NCBI RefSeq assembly: GCF_001971705.1
Contig: NZ_CP019327.1
Location: forward strand, 1,426,001 to 1,490,000
Direction of reading: 5' to 3'
Origin: Natronorubrum daqingense
GTDB taxonomy: Archaea; Halobacteriota; Halobacteria; Halobacteriales; Natrialbaceae
Length of the DNA stretch: 64,000 nt
Positions 7,907-16,332 of the stretch are shown here, in pieces; the first letter of the stretch is position 1, and each line of letters starts with the position of its first letter. The notes beneath the pieces are model-generated. The model did no database searches, was not told the DNA's origin, and worked only from the letters and a program-made list of their open reading frames with translations. The position numbers and the translations under genes were made by a program.

Positions 7907-9429
7907 ATCGTCGGTGTCTCGGTGGCAACGTCGGCGATGAGCGCGTCGGCGGTGTGTTGCCCGCTGATAAGACACATCGGCACGCCGATGCCGGGCGTCG
8001 TGTACGCGCCGGTGTAGTACAGCCCCTCGAGTGCGGACGAACGGTGACCCGGACGGAACGGCCCGGTTTGGCGGAGCGTGTGAGCGAGACCGAGCGCGCT
8101 CCCTTCGCGGGCGTTGTACCGAGTCGCGAAGTCGGAGATGCAAAACGATTCCTCGACGAGGAGACGGTCCCGAAGGGCCACGCCAGTGTTGGCCGCGATA
8201 TCGTCGAGGAGGAAGTCGCGATAGGCGTCGCGGATCTCCTCGTCGTCCTCGAGACCGGGGGCGATGGGGACGAGCGCGAAGAGCGCGCTACAGCCGTCCG
8301 GAGCGACGGTGTCGTCGGTGACCGACGGCGCACAGAGATAGTACGCTGGGTCGTCGGGCCACTCCGGGTCGTCGAAAATGGTCCCGAAGTGGGGGTCCCA
8401 GTCGGTCGGGAGCACGAGGGTGTGGTGGGCGATGTCCTCGAGGTCGCCGGTGATGCCGAGGTAGAGCAAGAAGGCCGACGGTGCGTAGGTTCGAGCGTCC
8501 CAATACGCTTCGTCGTGTTGCCGAGATTCGGGTTCGAGGAGTGATTGTTCGGTGTGGGCGTAGTCGGCGTTACTGACGACGAAGTCGGCGTCGACGTGCC
8601 CGGCCGACGTCTCGAGGTTGAACCCAGTTTGCTGGGGCGCGATCTCTCGAACCTCGTATCCGGTTCGGAATTCGACGCCGAGTTCGGTGCAGAGGTCGAC
8701 GATTCCGTCAACGACGGCTGCGATTCCCCCTCGTGGATAGTAGACGCCGACGTTGAAATCGACGTGGCTCATCAGGTTGTAAAGTGCGGGGGTGTTCGAC
8801 GGCGACCCGCCGAGGAAGACGAGCGAGTACTGGACGACCTGCTGGAGTTTCGGGTGGTCGAAGTACGACGACACGTGATCGTCCATCGAGCCGAGCAAGC
8901 CGAGTCCGCGGGCGTTTTTCAGGACGTTCCAATCGACGTAGTCGCGAAACTGCGGCCGGTTCGTGTAGACGAAGTGTTCCATCCCGATGTCGTAGGTTTC
9001 CCTCGAGCGCTCGAGGTAGTCCTCGAGTGCGTCAGCGGCACCGTCCTCGTAGAATTCGAACGCGGCTTTGGTGGCCTCGACGTCTGGTGTGACGTCGAAT
9101 CGATCGCCGTCTTTCCAGAAAATCCGGTAGTGGGGATCGAGTCGGTCGAGAGCGTAGTAATCGGCGGGTTCGCGCCCGAATGCGGCGAAGAATCGCTCGA
9201 AGACGTCGGGCATCATGTACCACGACGGGCCCATATCGAATCGGAACCCGGCGCGCTCGAGGACGCTCGCGCGGCCGCCGAGTTGGTCGTTCTTCTCGAG
9301 GACGGTGACGGACGCACCTGCCGCTGCGAGATGGGCGGCCGTCGAGAGCCCACCGAACCCGCTGCCGACGATGACGACGGAGTTTCCCTCGAGAGCGTTC
9401 GGTGGGGCCGACCACGGCTCCGTAGTCAT
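7903..9429 (-). CDS. crtI: Phytoene desaturase family FAD oxidoreductase
   Basis: 508 aa. The N terminus has the FAD-binding VVIVGSGFGGLSTAAHLA fold, followed by LEKNDQLGGRASV, typical of carotenoid desaturases. The C-terminal signature GLYYTGAYTTPGIGVPMCLISG is split across its last ~40 residues, with the conserved Gly-rich cofactor loop. It overlaps crtB upstream and the prenyltransferase downstream by 4 bp each, so the three are translationally coupled. It introduces double bonds into phytoene to give lycopene. The 3,4-desaturase CrtD of bacterioruberin synthesis belongs to the same family and sits beside the elongase in Haloarcula japonica, so a CrtD role cannot be excluded. Confidence 0.88.
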   Translation of the reverse strand: MTTEPWSAPPNALEGNSVVIVGSGFGGLSTAAHLAAAGASVTVLEKNDQLGGRASVLERAGFRFDMGPSWYMMPDVFERFFAAFGREPADYYALDRLDPHYRIFWKDGDRFDVTPDVEATKAAFEFYEDGAADALEDYLERSRETYDIGMEHFVYTNRPQFRDYVDWNVLKNARGLGLLGSMDDHVSSYFDHPKLQQVVQYSLVFLGGSPSNTPALYNLMSHVDFNVGVYYPRGGIAAVVDGIVDLCTELGVEFRTGYEVREIAPQQTGFNLETSAGHVDADFVVSNADYAHTEQSLLEPESRQHDEAYWDARTYAPSAFLLYLGITGDLEDIAHHTLVLPTDWDPHFGTIFDDPEWPDDPAYYLCAPSVTDDTVAPDGCSALFALVPIAPGLEDDEEIRDAYRDFLLDDIAANTGVALRDRLLVEESFCISDFATRYNAREGSALGLAHTLRQTGPFRPGHRSSALEGLYYTGAYTTPGIGVPMCLISGQHTADALIADVATETPTI

Positions 9430-10493
9430 TCTGACCTCGTTCCGAAGTAGGCTCGAATGCGACCGACGGTACGGCGGGCCGAGTGCATCGGTCGGGGGAA
9501 GTTCGATTCTGATTGCGTCGATCCCGCGTTCGTCACTTGCGTGGTCTCACCCCGGCTGCTCGAGTCGGAATCGGCTGCGTCAGGATCGCCCGGTGAAATC
9601 GCGCTGACAGCCTCGAAGACGGCCTCCGGGTCTCGTGTTCGTCGCCAGTGATACCACGTTCGGGCGGTGACGGCGAGTCGTCGGGGTCTCGAGAGCGACG
9701 GCCGACTCGAGAGCGTGTCGTACCCGTTCTGGCGGATGAGTCGGTGGTGTTCGGCGTACAGTACGGCGGCGAGGAGGACGCCGAACTGAACGTCTTCTGG
9801 GAGGTGGGGGATGCCGGCGACGCCGTTCCTGTAGAGCGATTCGGTGCGTTCGAGTTCGTCTTCGATCACCGCGGCGACGCCGTCGTCGAACCGAAGCGAT
9901 TCGATATCGTCGACGGTGACGCCGTGACGGTGGAGGACCTCGCGAGGGAGGTAGATTCTGTCGTACTTCCGGACGTCCTCGCGAACGTCTCGAAGGAAGT
10001 TGGTCAACTGGAATCCTTCGGCGAGCGCGGCCGCCTGAGAGTGAGCGGCTGGGTCGAGATTGGCGGCGAAGACGTCGGTCAACAGGTACGCGACTGCGAC
10101 CGAAGAGCCACGAAGGTAATCGTCGACGTCGTCGATCGTGTCGTATCTGGCTCGCTCGAGGTCCATCGCCATGGCGTCGAGGAATATCTCGATCTCACGA
10201 TGATCCAGGTCGTGTTCGTTGCGGACGGCGGCGAATCCCTTCATCACGTCGCTCGTCGGATCGCGTTCGCCGAGCGCTTCGGCGCGAAGTGCCTCGAGTT
10301 CGCGGCGTTGTGCCGTCGTCGACTCCGGTTCGGGATCGTCGACGATTTCGTCCGCGACGCGAAAGAACGCGTACAGGACGTGGGTCGGGCCCCGCGTTCG
10401 CGCGGGGAGAAGCCGCGTCGCGAGGTGGAACGTTTTCCCGGTGCGTCGATGGATGGACTCCGCGGTAGCCCGGTGAGACGATGGCGTAGACAT
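9426..10493 (-). CDS. crtB: Phytoene synthase
   Basis: 355 aa, squalene/phytoene synthase family. Two Asp-rich diphosphate-binding sites are visible: DEIVDD near residue 47 and NFLRDVREDVRKYDRIYLP near 165. The enzyme condenses two geranylgeranyl diphosphates to phytoene. The last ~50 residues are a Ser/Asp/Arg-rich tail with no match to the catalytic fold. It is the first of three overlapping carotenoid genes and lies 74 bp downstream of a LOV-domain Bat-type regulator transcribed the same way, which suggests light control of the operon. Confidence 0.92.
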   Translation of the reverse strand: MSTPSSHRATAESIHRRTGKTFHLATRLLPARTRGPTHVLYAFFRVADEIVDDPEPESTTAQRRELEALRAEALGERDPTSDVMKGFAAVRNEHDLDHREIEIFLDAMAMDLERARYDTIDDVDDYLRGSSVAVAYLLTDVFAANLDPAAHSQAAALAEGFQLTNFLRDVREDVRKYDRIYLPREVLHRHGVTVDDIESLRFDDGVAAVIEDELERTESLYRNGVAGIPHLPEDVQFGVLLAAVLYAEHHRLIRQNGYDTLSSRPSLSRPRRLAVTARTWYHWRRTRDPEAVFEAVSAISPGDPDAADSDSSSRGETTQVTNAGSTQSESNFPRPMHSARRTVGRIRAYFGTRSE

Positions 10494-10567
10494 GGTGGTT
10501 GCGTACCCTCACGTAGCGACCCTCGATCCGTATCACCGATACCTTACCAGTAAGTACTGGAGAGACT

Positions 10568-12145
10568 TCAGCCTAAAACGGCCGTGAGAAGCTTTCGTTC
10601 GGCTGCACGGAGGTGCTGGTGGAACGTCGGTCGAGAGACGCCCATCGACGCCGCGAGTTCATTACCAGTCGTCGTGCGGGGATCATCGTAGTACCCCGAG
10701 TAAAACGCGCTGTAAAGCGCCGTCGCCTGTCGGTCTGTCAGTCGGTCCTCCAGCGTCGCCTCGAACGCGCTGGGGGTCGTCGGGCGGTGCGTACGTTCCC
10801 GGTAGGCCACGAGTTCGAGCCCGTCGTATCGATCCTCGAGCAGTTCGAGGATCACCCGACCGCCGGTTTCGGCGGGCACGGTAATCTCGAGTTCTGCGAC
10901 GCCGGGCTCGGCCGTCAGTGCCTGCACTTCCGCGCCGCGTTCGGCGAGGTGGTCGACGACCGATCCGGGTGCGAGTTCGAGTTCGATCAGTGGGGTTTCA
11001 CCGCCACCGATCCGCGTCACCGACTCGAGATGTTCTGGCGTGGGTGTGGATTCGACGGTGCTCACCGCGTCGCCCTCGGAGGTGTCGACGAATAGGTGTA
11101 AACGACCGTCACCGCCTTTTGCGGAGCCACGAAGCTCGAGGGAAGTGTCCCAGGTGTCGGCGAGCGCCACCGGGAAGAACGACTCGTCGGTGATCGTGAA
11201 CTCGAGCTCGATGAGATCGTCTGCTGTCAGTCCGCGCCGGCTCTGGGCTGCGTTGATCGCCGTCGCGATGGTTCGACCGACCGACTCGAGAACCACCAGT
11301 TCGCGCTCGTCCAGCGCGTCCGTGTTGGTCCCGACGACAACCAGCACGCCGTAGGTTGCGTCGCCGTAAACGAGGGGGATAGCGGCGAACCGTCCGGCGT
11401 CGCGCTCGAGTCGAAACCCGGGTTGGTCCTCGAGAGAGCCGAGGACGACCGTTTCCTGGGAGAACGCTCGAGCTATCGGGGAGTCACCGTCGAGACCGAT
11501 ACTGAGGTCCTCGAGGGAGTCGTCGAAGTGGGCGTGCGTGGAGGTCTCGAGAGTGTTCGTCGCGAGATCCGGTTCGCCGATCCACGTTGCGGCGTAGGAC
11601 TCCGTCGCGGCGATTCGCTCGACGATGGCTTGTTCGGTTTCTTCTCGGTCGACCCCGTGCATCAGGAGTTCGGTGACGTCTGCGAGCAGGCCGTTGATTC
11701 GATCGACGAGACGGTCGAGGCGTTCGCGCTCGGCCGCCAGCGCGAGTTGGGCCTCCTTGCGCTGGGTGATATCGACCTGAAAGCCGACGTAGTTCGTGAC
11801 GTCGCCGGTCTCGCCCCGAAGCGGTGCGACGGTGACTTCGTTCCAGAACGGGTCGCCATCTTCGCGGTAGTTGAGCAGTTCGACGGTGACGGGTTCAGCG
11901 CGCTCGATACCGTCTTTGAGCGCGCTAACGGCCTCCGGGTCGGTATCCTCACCCTGCAAAAACCGACAGTTTTTCCCGAGGACGTCTTCGGCCGCATACC
12001 CGGTGAGTCGTTCGAAGGACTCGTTCACGTAAACGAGCGAATTATCCGGCCGGTCCGGGTCACTGATCGTGATGCCGACGGGTGCCTCGTCGATTGCCCG
12101 TTCTTTGAGTTCGAAGTCGACCTGGTCCAGGTCCCGCGTCTTCAT
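10568..12145 (-). CDS. Bat-type regulator with LOV (PAS), GAF and HTH_10 domains
   Basis: 525 aa. Residues ~10-130 are a PAS domain carrying the LOV signature GKNCRFLQG, with the photo-reactive Cys near residue 52, and FWNEVTVAPL further on, so a flavin blue-light sensor is likely. A coiled linker leads to a GAF domain (~150-295), then a bacterio-opsin-activator region, then a C-terminal HTH_10 (LTDRQATALYSAFYSGYY, residues ~465-520). Bat of Halobacterium has PAS-GAF-HTH_10 and activates bop, brp and crtB1. Position directly upstream of crtB-crtI, same strand, points to control of carotenoid synthesis. Whether it is co-transcribed with crtB or acts on a promoter in the 74-bp gap is not clear. 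Confidence 0.87.
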   Translation of the reverse strand: MKTRDLDQVDFELKERAIDEAPVGITISDPDRPDNSLVYVNESFERLTGYAAEDVLGKNCRFLQGEDTDPEAVSALKDGIERAEPVTVELLNYREDGDPFWNEVTVAPLRGETGDVTNYVGFQVDITQRKEAQLALAAERERLDRLVDRINGLLADVTELLMHGVDREETEQAIVERIAATESYAATWIGEPDLATNTLETSTHAHFDDSLEDLSIGLDGDSPIARAFSQETVVLGSLEDQPGFRLERDAGRFAAIPLVYGDATYGVLVVVGTNTDALDERELVVLESVGRTIATAINAAQSRRGLTADDLIELEFTITDESFFPVALADTWDTSLELRGSAKGGDGRLHLFVDTSEGDAVSTVESTPTPEHLESVTRIGGGETPLIELELAPGSVVDHLAERGAEVQALTAEPGVAELEITVPAETGGRVILELLEDRYDGLELVAYRERTHRPTTPSAFEATLEDRLTDRQATALYSAFYSGYYDDPRTTTGNELAASMGVSRPTFHQHLRAAERKLLTAVLG

Positions 12146-12606
12146 ATGATGACTGACGAGTTCGAGGACAAGAAGGTTTGCTCGAGGCCGTCGTCTCCGA
12201 GCGAACCCAGTTCTAATCCAATTCTGCTTCTCGAGTGCGAAAGAATGATAAAAATATCGACTCTTCGCCGTCTCTTATACACCTTCATCCGCGCCTGACA
12301 AAGTAATCCGATACCTGATTTATCTCGATACACATCGATCCATGGTCTCGGAGATAATAACACGAAATATAGCTAGAAGCGATCTAATGCCGCCTTTTAG
12401 TAGAAAAGTTCCCGACGACCCAAATAGAGTTTGACCTAGTTAATAATAGTCGACTTTCAGAAGTGTTTCGTCTAAATTAGTACTGGGATTCGAGCTCACC
12501 ACGGAGACTCGAGTACTCACTTCCCATACACGATTCGTTTGCAGGCATGATTTACCCCGAATTCAGTTCACATTATAATTCTGATACCAGAAACTCCAAA
12601 TGAATC
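12146..12606. other. Divergent intergenic region, bat / RNase
   Basis: 461 bp without a supported gene, AT-rich between 12300 and 12460. It should hold the promoter of the leftward LOV regulator near 12150-12250 and that of the rightward beta-CASP gene near 12571-12580. Confidence 0.6.
12571..12580 (+). promoter_or_regulatory. TATA-like box of the beta-CASP gene
   Basis: CATTATAATT is centred about 26 bp before position 12602. That predicts transcription starting only a few bases before the GTG at 12607 and about 20 bases before the ATG at 12625, the short or absent leader normal in haloarchaea. Confidence 0.5.
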
Positions 12607-12624
12607 GTGGCCAACAGTATCGGT

Positions 12625-14451
12625 ATGTCAGAACTGAATTCGGAGAGGCCGTGGATTCCGGCCGATACGGGTCCCGAGTTCGACCCGCTCGAGCACGCCG
12701 ATATTCACCCGTCGTCGGACACCCCGATGGTCGTGACGCCGCGGGGTGGCGACCGCGAGGTCGGCCGAAGTTGCTATCAGGTCGATACCGTCTCCGGGAC
12801 CTACCTCGTCGATTGTGGATTGAATCAAGGGGATGGCGACGCGTTTCCCGATTTTCGTGGCCTCGAGCCAGAATCCGTCGATGCTGTCTTTCTCACCCAC
12901 GCGCACATTGACCACTGTGGCGGCCTACCGGTGCTCGAGGCCCGCGGCCTGCTCGCGGACGACGCACCGGTCGTCGCGACGCCGCCGACGGTCGACCTCG
13001 CGACGACGCTTCTGACGGACTCGCTGAAGATCCACCGACGCGAGACCACCCGTACGAAGCGAGATCAGGAGTTCACGCGACAGGATGTCGACGGGATATT
13101 CGAGCGGTTCGAAGCCGTCGACTACGGCGGTGGAACGCTCGAGGCCGTCGCGGACTCCGTCGTGCAAGATCCGATCGTCTTCCAGTTCGGAAACGCCGCT
13201 CACCTCCTCGGTTCGGCGTGGCTCGCCCTGCAGACCGGCGGCTATCGCGTCGTCTTTTCGGGCGATATCGGCGACAGGGCGAGCCACTTGCCGGATCTCG
13301 CGGCGCCGCCACAGGCCGATCTGTTGTTGCTCGAGTCGACCTACGGCGCGACGCATAGCCATACAGCCTTCCGAGACGCGCAATCGACGATTTACGAAAC
13401 GGTCGAACGCGCGCTGAACAACCACGAACCGGTCCTCGTTCCGACGTTCGGCGTCGGCCGGGCCCAGACGCTTCAGTTACTGTTCGCCGATCGATTGCAC
13501 ACGCTTGCGAGTGACCTGCGCGACGACGTGCGACTCGTCGTCGACGGGATGGCGGAGGAGGCCACCGAAATCTACCACGAGTACGTGAGAAACACCGACT
13601 ACGTGGACGAGTCGATCGCGAATCGCGCGACGGAGAGCGGCGATACGACGCCGTTCTCTCCGCCACACACCGAATTTCCGCAAAGTGATGCGGACCGGCG
13701 GGCAATTCTCGAGGACGCTGACCCAACTGCTGGCGGAAACATTCCGATCATCGTCGCCCCCTCGGGCATGCTCACCGGCGGTAACTCGCCGAGATACCTC
13801 CTCGAGATCGCGGCCAGATTCCACTCGGCGACGATCGTGCTCACCGGCTATCAGGCGACGCGGACGACGGGGCGAACCATCCAGAACCAGGTCGATGCCG
13901 GTGCCGAAGAGATCCAGTTCACCGTCGATGCCGATCCGTTCGGAACCGAGTGGCCAAGCGCCGAGAACGTCTCCTGGGTCTCCGCCGAGAACTCGAGCGA
14001 ACTGGTGACCAGAGCGACGATTCCAGCGGAGTGGGTGTCTCTCGTCGGCGGCCTCAGCGCCCATGCCGCCCAACACGGACTACTCGAGTTCGCACGGACG
14101 GCCGACCCGGAGACGATCGCGCTGATCCACGGTCCGAATTACGCGCAGGAACACCTCGGCCCCCATCTGGCGAAGAACGTCGAAAGCGTCGAGAACGTAA
14201 CCCGTAGTCGACGACTGACGCCGATCGCCGTCGACCGTGGGGCGACTCCGGAGACGCCAACGCTGTCTCCCGAACAGTTCGAGACGGACCACGAGAGCGC
14301 CTACGACCAACTCGAGGATGTCTTCGACCGCCTTGCAGCGTTGAACGAGGAGGTTGCCACGGCACGGACCGAAACGACTCGGAGCGAAGCCGAGATCCGC
14401 GCCATCGTTCGAGACGAACTCGAGCGAGCGGGTGTACTCGAGGGAGAGTGA
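12625..14451 (+). CDS. Beta-CASP metallo-beta-lactamase RNase (CPSF/RNase J-like)
   Basis: 608 aa from the ATG at 12625; an in-frame GTG at 12607 would add six residues. The MBL core has TPRGGDREVGRSCYQV, the zinc motif HAHIDHCGG (~residue 92), AAHLLGS and SGDIGD. The beta-CASP insert shows the motif A acidic strand (LLLLESTYG), PSGMLTGG (motif B region) and GGLSAHA (motif C His, near 475). Such enzymes are zinc endo/exoribonucleases in RNA processing and decay, or DNA nucleases. The last ~60 residues form a charged, coiled-coil-like tail (LEDVFDRLAALNEEVATAR) that may mediate oligomerisation. It stands alone, followed by a 44-aa zinc-finger gene. Confidence 0.87.
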   Translation: MSELNSERPWIPADTGPEFDPLEHADIHPSSDTPMVVTPRGGDREVGRSCYQVDTVSGTYLVDCGLNQGDGDAFPDFRGLEPESVDAVFLTHAHIDHCGGLPVLEARGLLADDAPVVATPPTVDLATTLLTDSLKIHRRETTRTKRDQEFTRQDVDGIFERFEAVDYGGGTLEAVADSVVQDPIVFQFGNAAHLLGSAWLALQTGGYRVVFSGDIGDRASHLPDLAAPPQADLLLLESTYGATHSHTAFRDAQSTIYETVERALNNHEPVLVPTFGVGRAQTLQLLFADRLHTLASDLRDDVRLVVDGMAEEATEIYHEYVRNTDYVDESIANRATESGDTTPFSPPHTEFPQSDADRRAILEDADPTAGGNIPIIVAPSGMLTGGNSPRYLLEIAARFHSATIVLTGYQATRTTGRTIQNQVDAGAEEIQFTVDADPFGTEWPSAENVSWVSAENSSELVTRATIPAEWVSLVGGLSAHAAQHGLLEFARTADPETIALIHGPNYAQEHLGPHLAKNVESVENVTRSRRLTPIAVDRGATPETPTLSPEQFETDHESAYDQLEDVFDRLAALNEEVATARTETTRSEAEIRAIVRDELERAGVLEGE

Positions 14452-14551
14452 GGACGCCTCGGAAATTCGGTATCGTCGCAGTGATTGCCAGTGTGAAAAT
14501 CAGGGTTCAGGACAACGAACGCTTACAATCGTTACTGCCGTACGTTCCCGT

Positions 14552-14686
14552 ATGGCATACGAATTGCACTGCGACAGCTGTCACCTCGAGCGAGAGTGTG
14601 CCGATTGGATCGAGGCGAGCAGCGACGCGAACGACCACGAAGCCGCGTATCCCGACCACTGGGTGACGATCGTCGCGCTCGAGTGA
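14552..14686 (+). CDS. Small Cys-containing protein (44 aa)
   Basis: A 44-residue acidic protein beginning MAYELHCDSCHLERECADW. The Cys pair CDSC and the following Cys suggest a mini zinc finger. Haloarchaeal genomes carry many such one-domain zinc micro-proteins. It is downstream of the RNase gene on the same strand with a 100-bp gap. Function is unknown. Confidence 0.5.
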   Translation: MAYELHCDSCHLERECADWIEASSDANDHEAAYPDHWVTIVALE

Positions 14687-14748
14687 TCGTCTGCAAGCGG
14701 GTTCGCCTTCCCATACGCTCATTGTCGTGTCGAACACAGTAGCGAGCG

Positions 14749-15201
14749 ATGCAATACTACGAGGATATCGAGGTTGGCGACACTGCCGAGTTCGGCGAGT
14801 ATCACGTCACGAAAGAGGAAATCGTCGACTTCGCCGAACGATACGATCCACAGCCGTTTCACACCGACGAGGAGGCAGCGGAAGACTCCGCCTTCGGCGA
14901 ACTGGTCGCCTCGGGATGGCACACGGCGTCGATGTGCATGCGGATGCTCGTCGACGGCCCGCTTCAGGAGCGAGCGGGGATGGGTGCCCGCGGTGTCGAC
15001 GAACTGCGCTGGAAACAGCCAGTGCGTCCCGGAGACACGCTCTCGATTCGCTCGGAAGTCATCGACAAACGCGTCTCCGAAAGTGACCCAAAACGCGGTT
15101 ACGTGGACAGTTTCCTCGAGGGCCGAACCCAGGACGGCGACGTCGTCATCTCCTGGATTGGTCTGGGGATGATCGAGCGCCGAAACCCCGGTGAGGAGTG
15201 A
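14749..15201 (+). CDS. MaoC-family (R)-enoyl-CoA hydratase-like protein
   Basis: 150-aa single hotdog domain. The hydratase-2 motif is clear near residues 28-60: FAERYDPQPFHTDEEAA, then FGELVASGWHT. The Asp and His of the YDPQPFH segment are the catalytic pair in this family, which hydrates trans-2-enoyl-CoA. The C-terminal strand reads VVISWIGLGMIERR. The gene stands alone and is convergent with the next gene; its substrate is unknown. It may serve the acyl-CoA pathways encoded at 20-45 kb. Confidence 0.82.
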   Translation: MQYYEDIEVGDTAEFGEYHVTKEEIVDFAERYDPQPFHTDEEAAEDSAFGELVASGWHTASMCMRMLVDGPLQERAGMGARGVDELRWKQPVRPGDTLSIRSEVIDKRVSESDPKRGYVDSFLEGRTQDGDVVISWIGLGMIERRNPGEE

Positions 15202-15209
15202 CCGAACGG

Positions 15210-15617
15210 CTACTCGCTCGGATCGGTCTCGAGGTATGCGGCGAGAATCGCCGTCTGTACCGTCCGAAGATCACTCTCTTGGATCGTCGCCGCAGCCTGA
15301 AAGCGCTCGCGTAACTCGGAAATTCGGCGGGGTTTCGCCGCGAGGTGAACGAGCGAAAACGCGTTCGGATCGACGGTGCGTGCCGCGTCGAACGCCGCGC
15401 GATCGTACAACGGCGCGAACGATTCGAGAACGGCCTGAAGGAGTTCGTCGGTCGCATCGGCACCCGGATCGCCGACGGGGACGGCGTCCTGACTCTCCTC
15501 GAAGTACGTCTCGAGGTCAACGACGCCCGCGTCGTCGTAGAGCGCTTTCGCGAGAGAATCAACGGTCGACGGCGAGAGGTAGACGCCGTAGAGTTTGTAT
15601 CGATCGTCGCTCGTCAT
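15210..15617 (-). CDS. Hypothetical haloarchaeal protein (135 aa)
   Basis: 135 aa starting MTSDDRYKLYGVYLSP. Mostly helical and acidic, with no Cys and no recognised motif. The segment YLSPSTVDSLAKALYDDAG and the C-terminal SDLRTVQTAILAAYLETD suggest a compact helical domain. Composition and third-position GC match the chromosome, so it is probably a real gene. No function can be proposed. It ends 8 bp from the convergent MaoC gene. Confidence 0.6.
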   Translation of the reverse strand: MTSDDRYKLYGVYLSPSTVDSLAKALYDDAGVVDLETYFEESQDAVPVGDPGADATDELLQAVLESFAPLYDRAAFDAARTVDPNAFSLVHLAAKPRRISELRERFQAAATIQESDLRTVQTAILAAYLETDPSE

Positions 15618-15703
15618 ATCCACTCGTTCGTGACCGACCTACAAGAACGGTCGCTCGAGAACGAACGGACTCCAACGGTGATTTATCGCGTCGACGGGCC
15701 GTA

Positions 15704-15847
15704 TCAAAATACGTAGTGAGCGATTTCGCTCGAGTCACACGCTGGGCACGCCTCTGGCTCGGCGTCGAATTTCGTCCCGCAGTTTCGACACTCGTAGAGT
15801 TCAGCCTCGTTTTGTACGAGTACCCGAAGCCGTGTCACTACTCCCAT
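15704..15847 (-). CDS. Zinc-ribbon protein (47 aa)
   Basis: 47 aa from the ATG at 15845-15847; further in-frame starts exist upstream to 15928. The C-terminal half is a zinc ribbon, YECRNCGTKF then CPACDSSEIAHYVF, with two CxxC knuckles 14 residues apart. This rubredoxin-like single-domain type is common in haloarchaea and is of unknown role. It is monocistronic. Confidence 0.6.
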   Translation of the reverse strand: MGVVTRLRVLVQNEAELYECRNCGTKFDAEPEACPACDSSEIAHYVF

Positions 15848-16332
15848 CCCACGTAGTGCTTGGATCGGCACAACCATGAATTGTCTTGCCAGCATTGTTC
15901 GAGAACAGACTTCGGTCGTGAGTCTCACGACGAGGCGACAGTCGTTTGTTACTCACCTTGCACTTTCAGTCCTAACTCCTCTCTTTCTCAACTATCGTTG
16001 TATTCTTCCATATATGGGGCGTAATAACTACTGGCTGACAACCACATACGATGATTCCGGAAGTATACAAAACTGGGCGAGTATCTGCGGTAGTCTGTGA
16101 CTACTAACCATCATTCACAGGCAAATCTATAACTTGTACTCCCATCTTACCACAATATAGGGGCAATTCCTCTCCGCCTATGCAGTACATATCAGGAACG
16201 AGGCCTTTTCTCTGAATCATACTGAGTCTATCATAAGTTAGTGAATCGGTGAATGGACTCGAGACGATCCGTCGACGTACGTTTCGATGTTGGTGTACGA
16301 ACGGGAAGGCCAGACAACAGTCGACGCCGCGT
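15848..16332. other. 485-bp intergenic region
   Basis: AT-rich between 15950 and 16250. Apart from possible 5' extensions of the zinc-ribbon gene (to 15928), no open frame here has convincing protein character, and no tRNA or repeat was seen. It separates the zinc-ribbon promoter from the 3' end of the SMC-like gene. Confidence 0.5.

Noticed and set aside
7341..8711. 456-codon open frame on the minus strand
   Set aside because: Overlaps crtI and the prenyltransferase in another frame; Ser/Thr/Arg-rich shadow.
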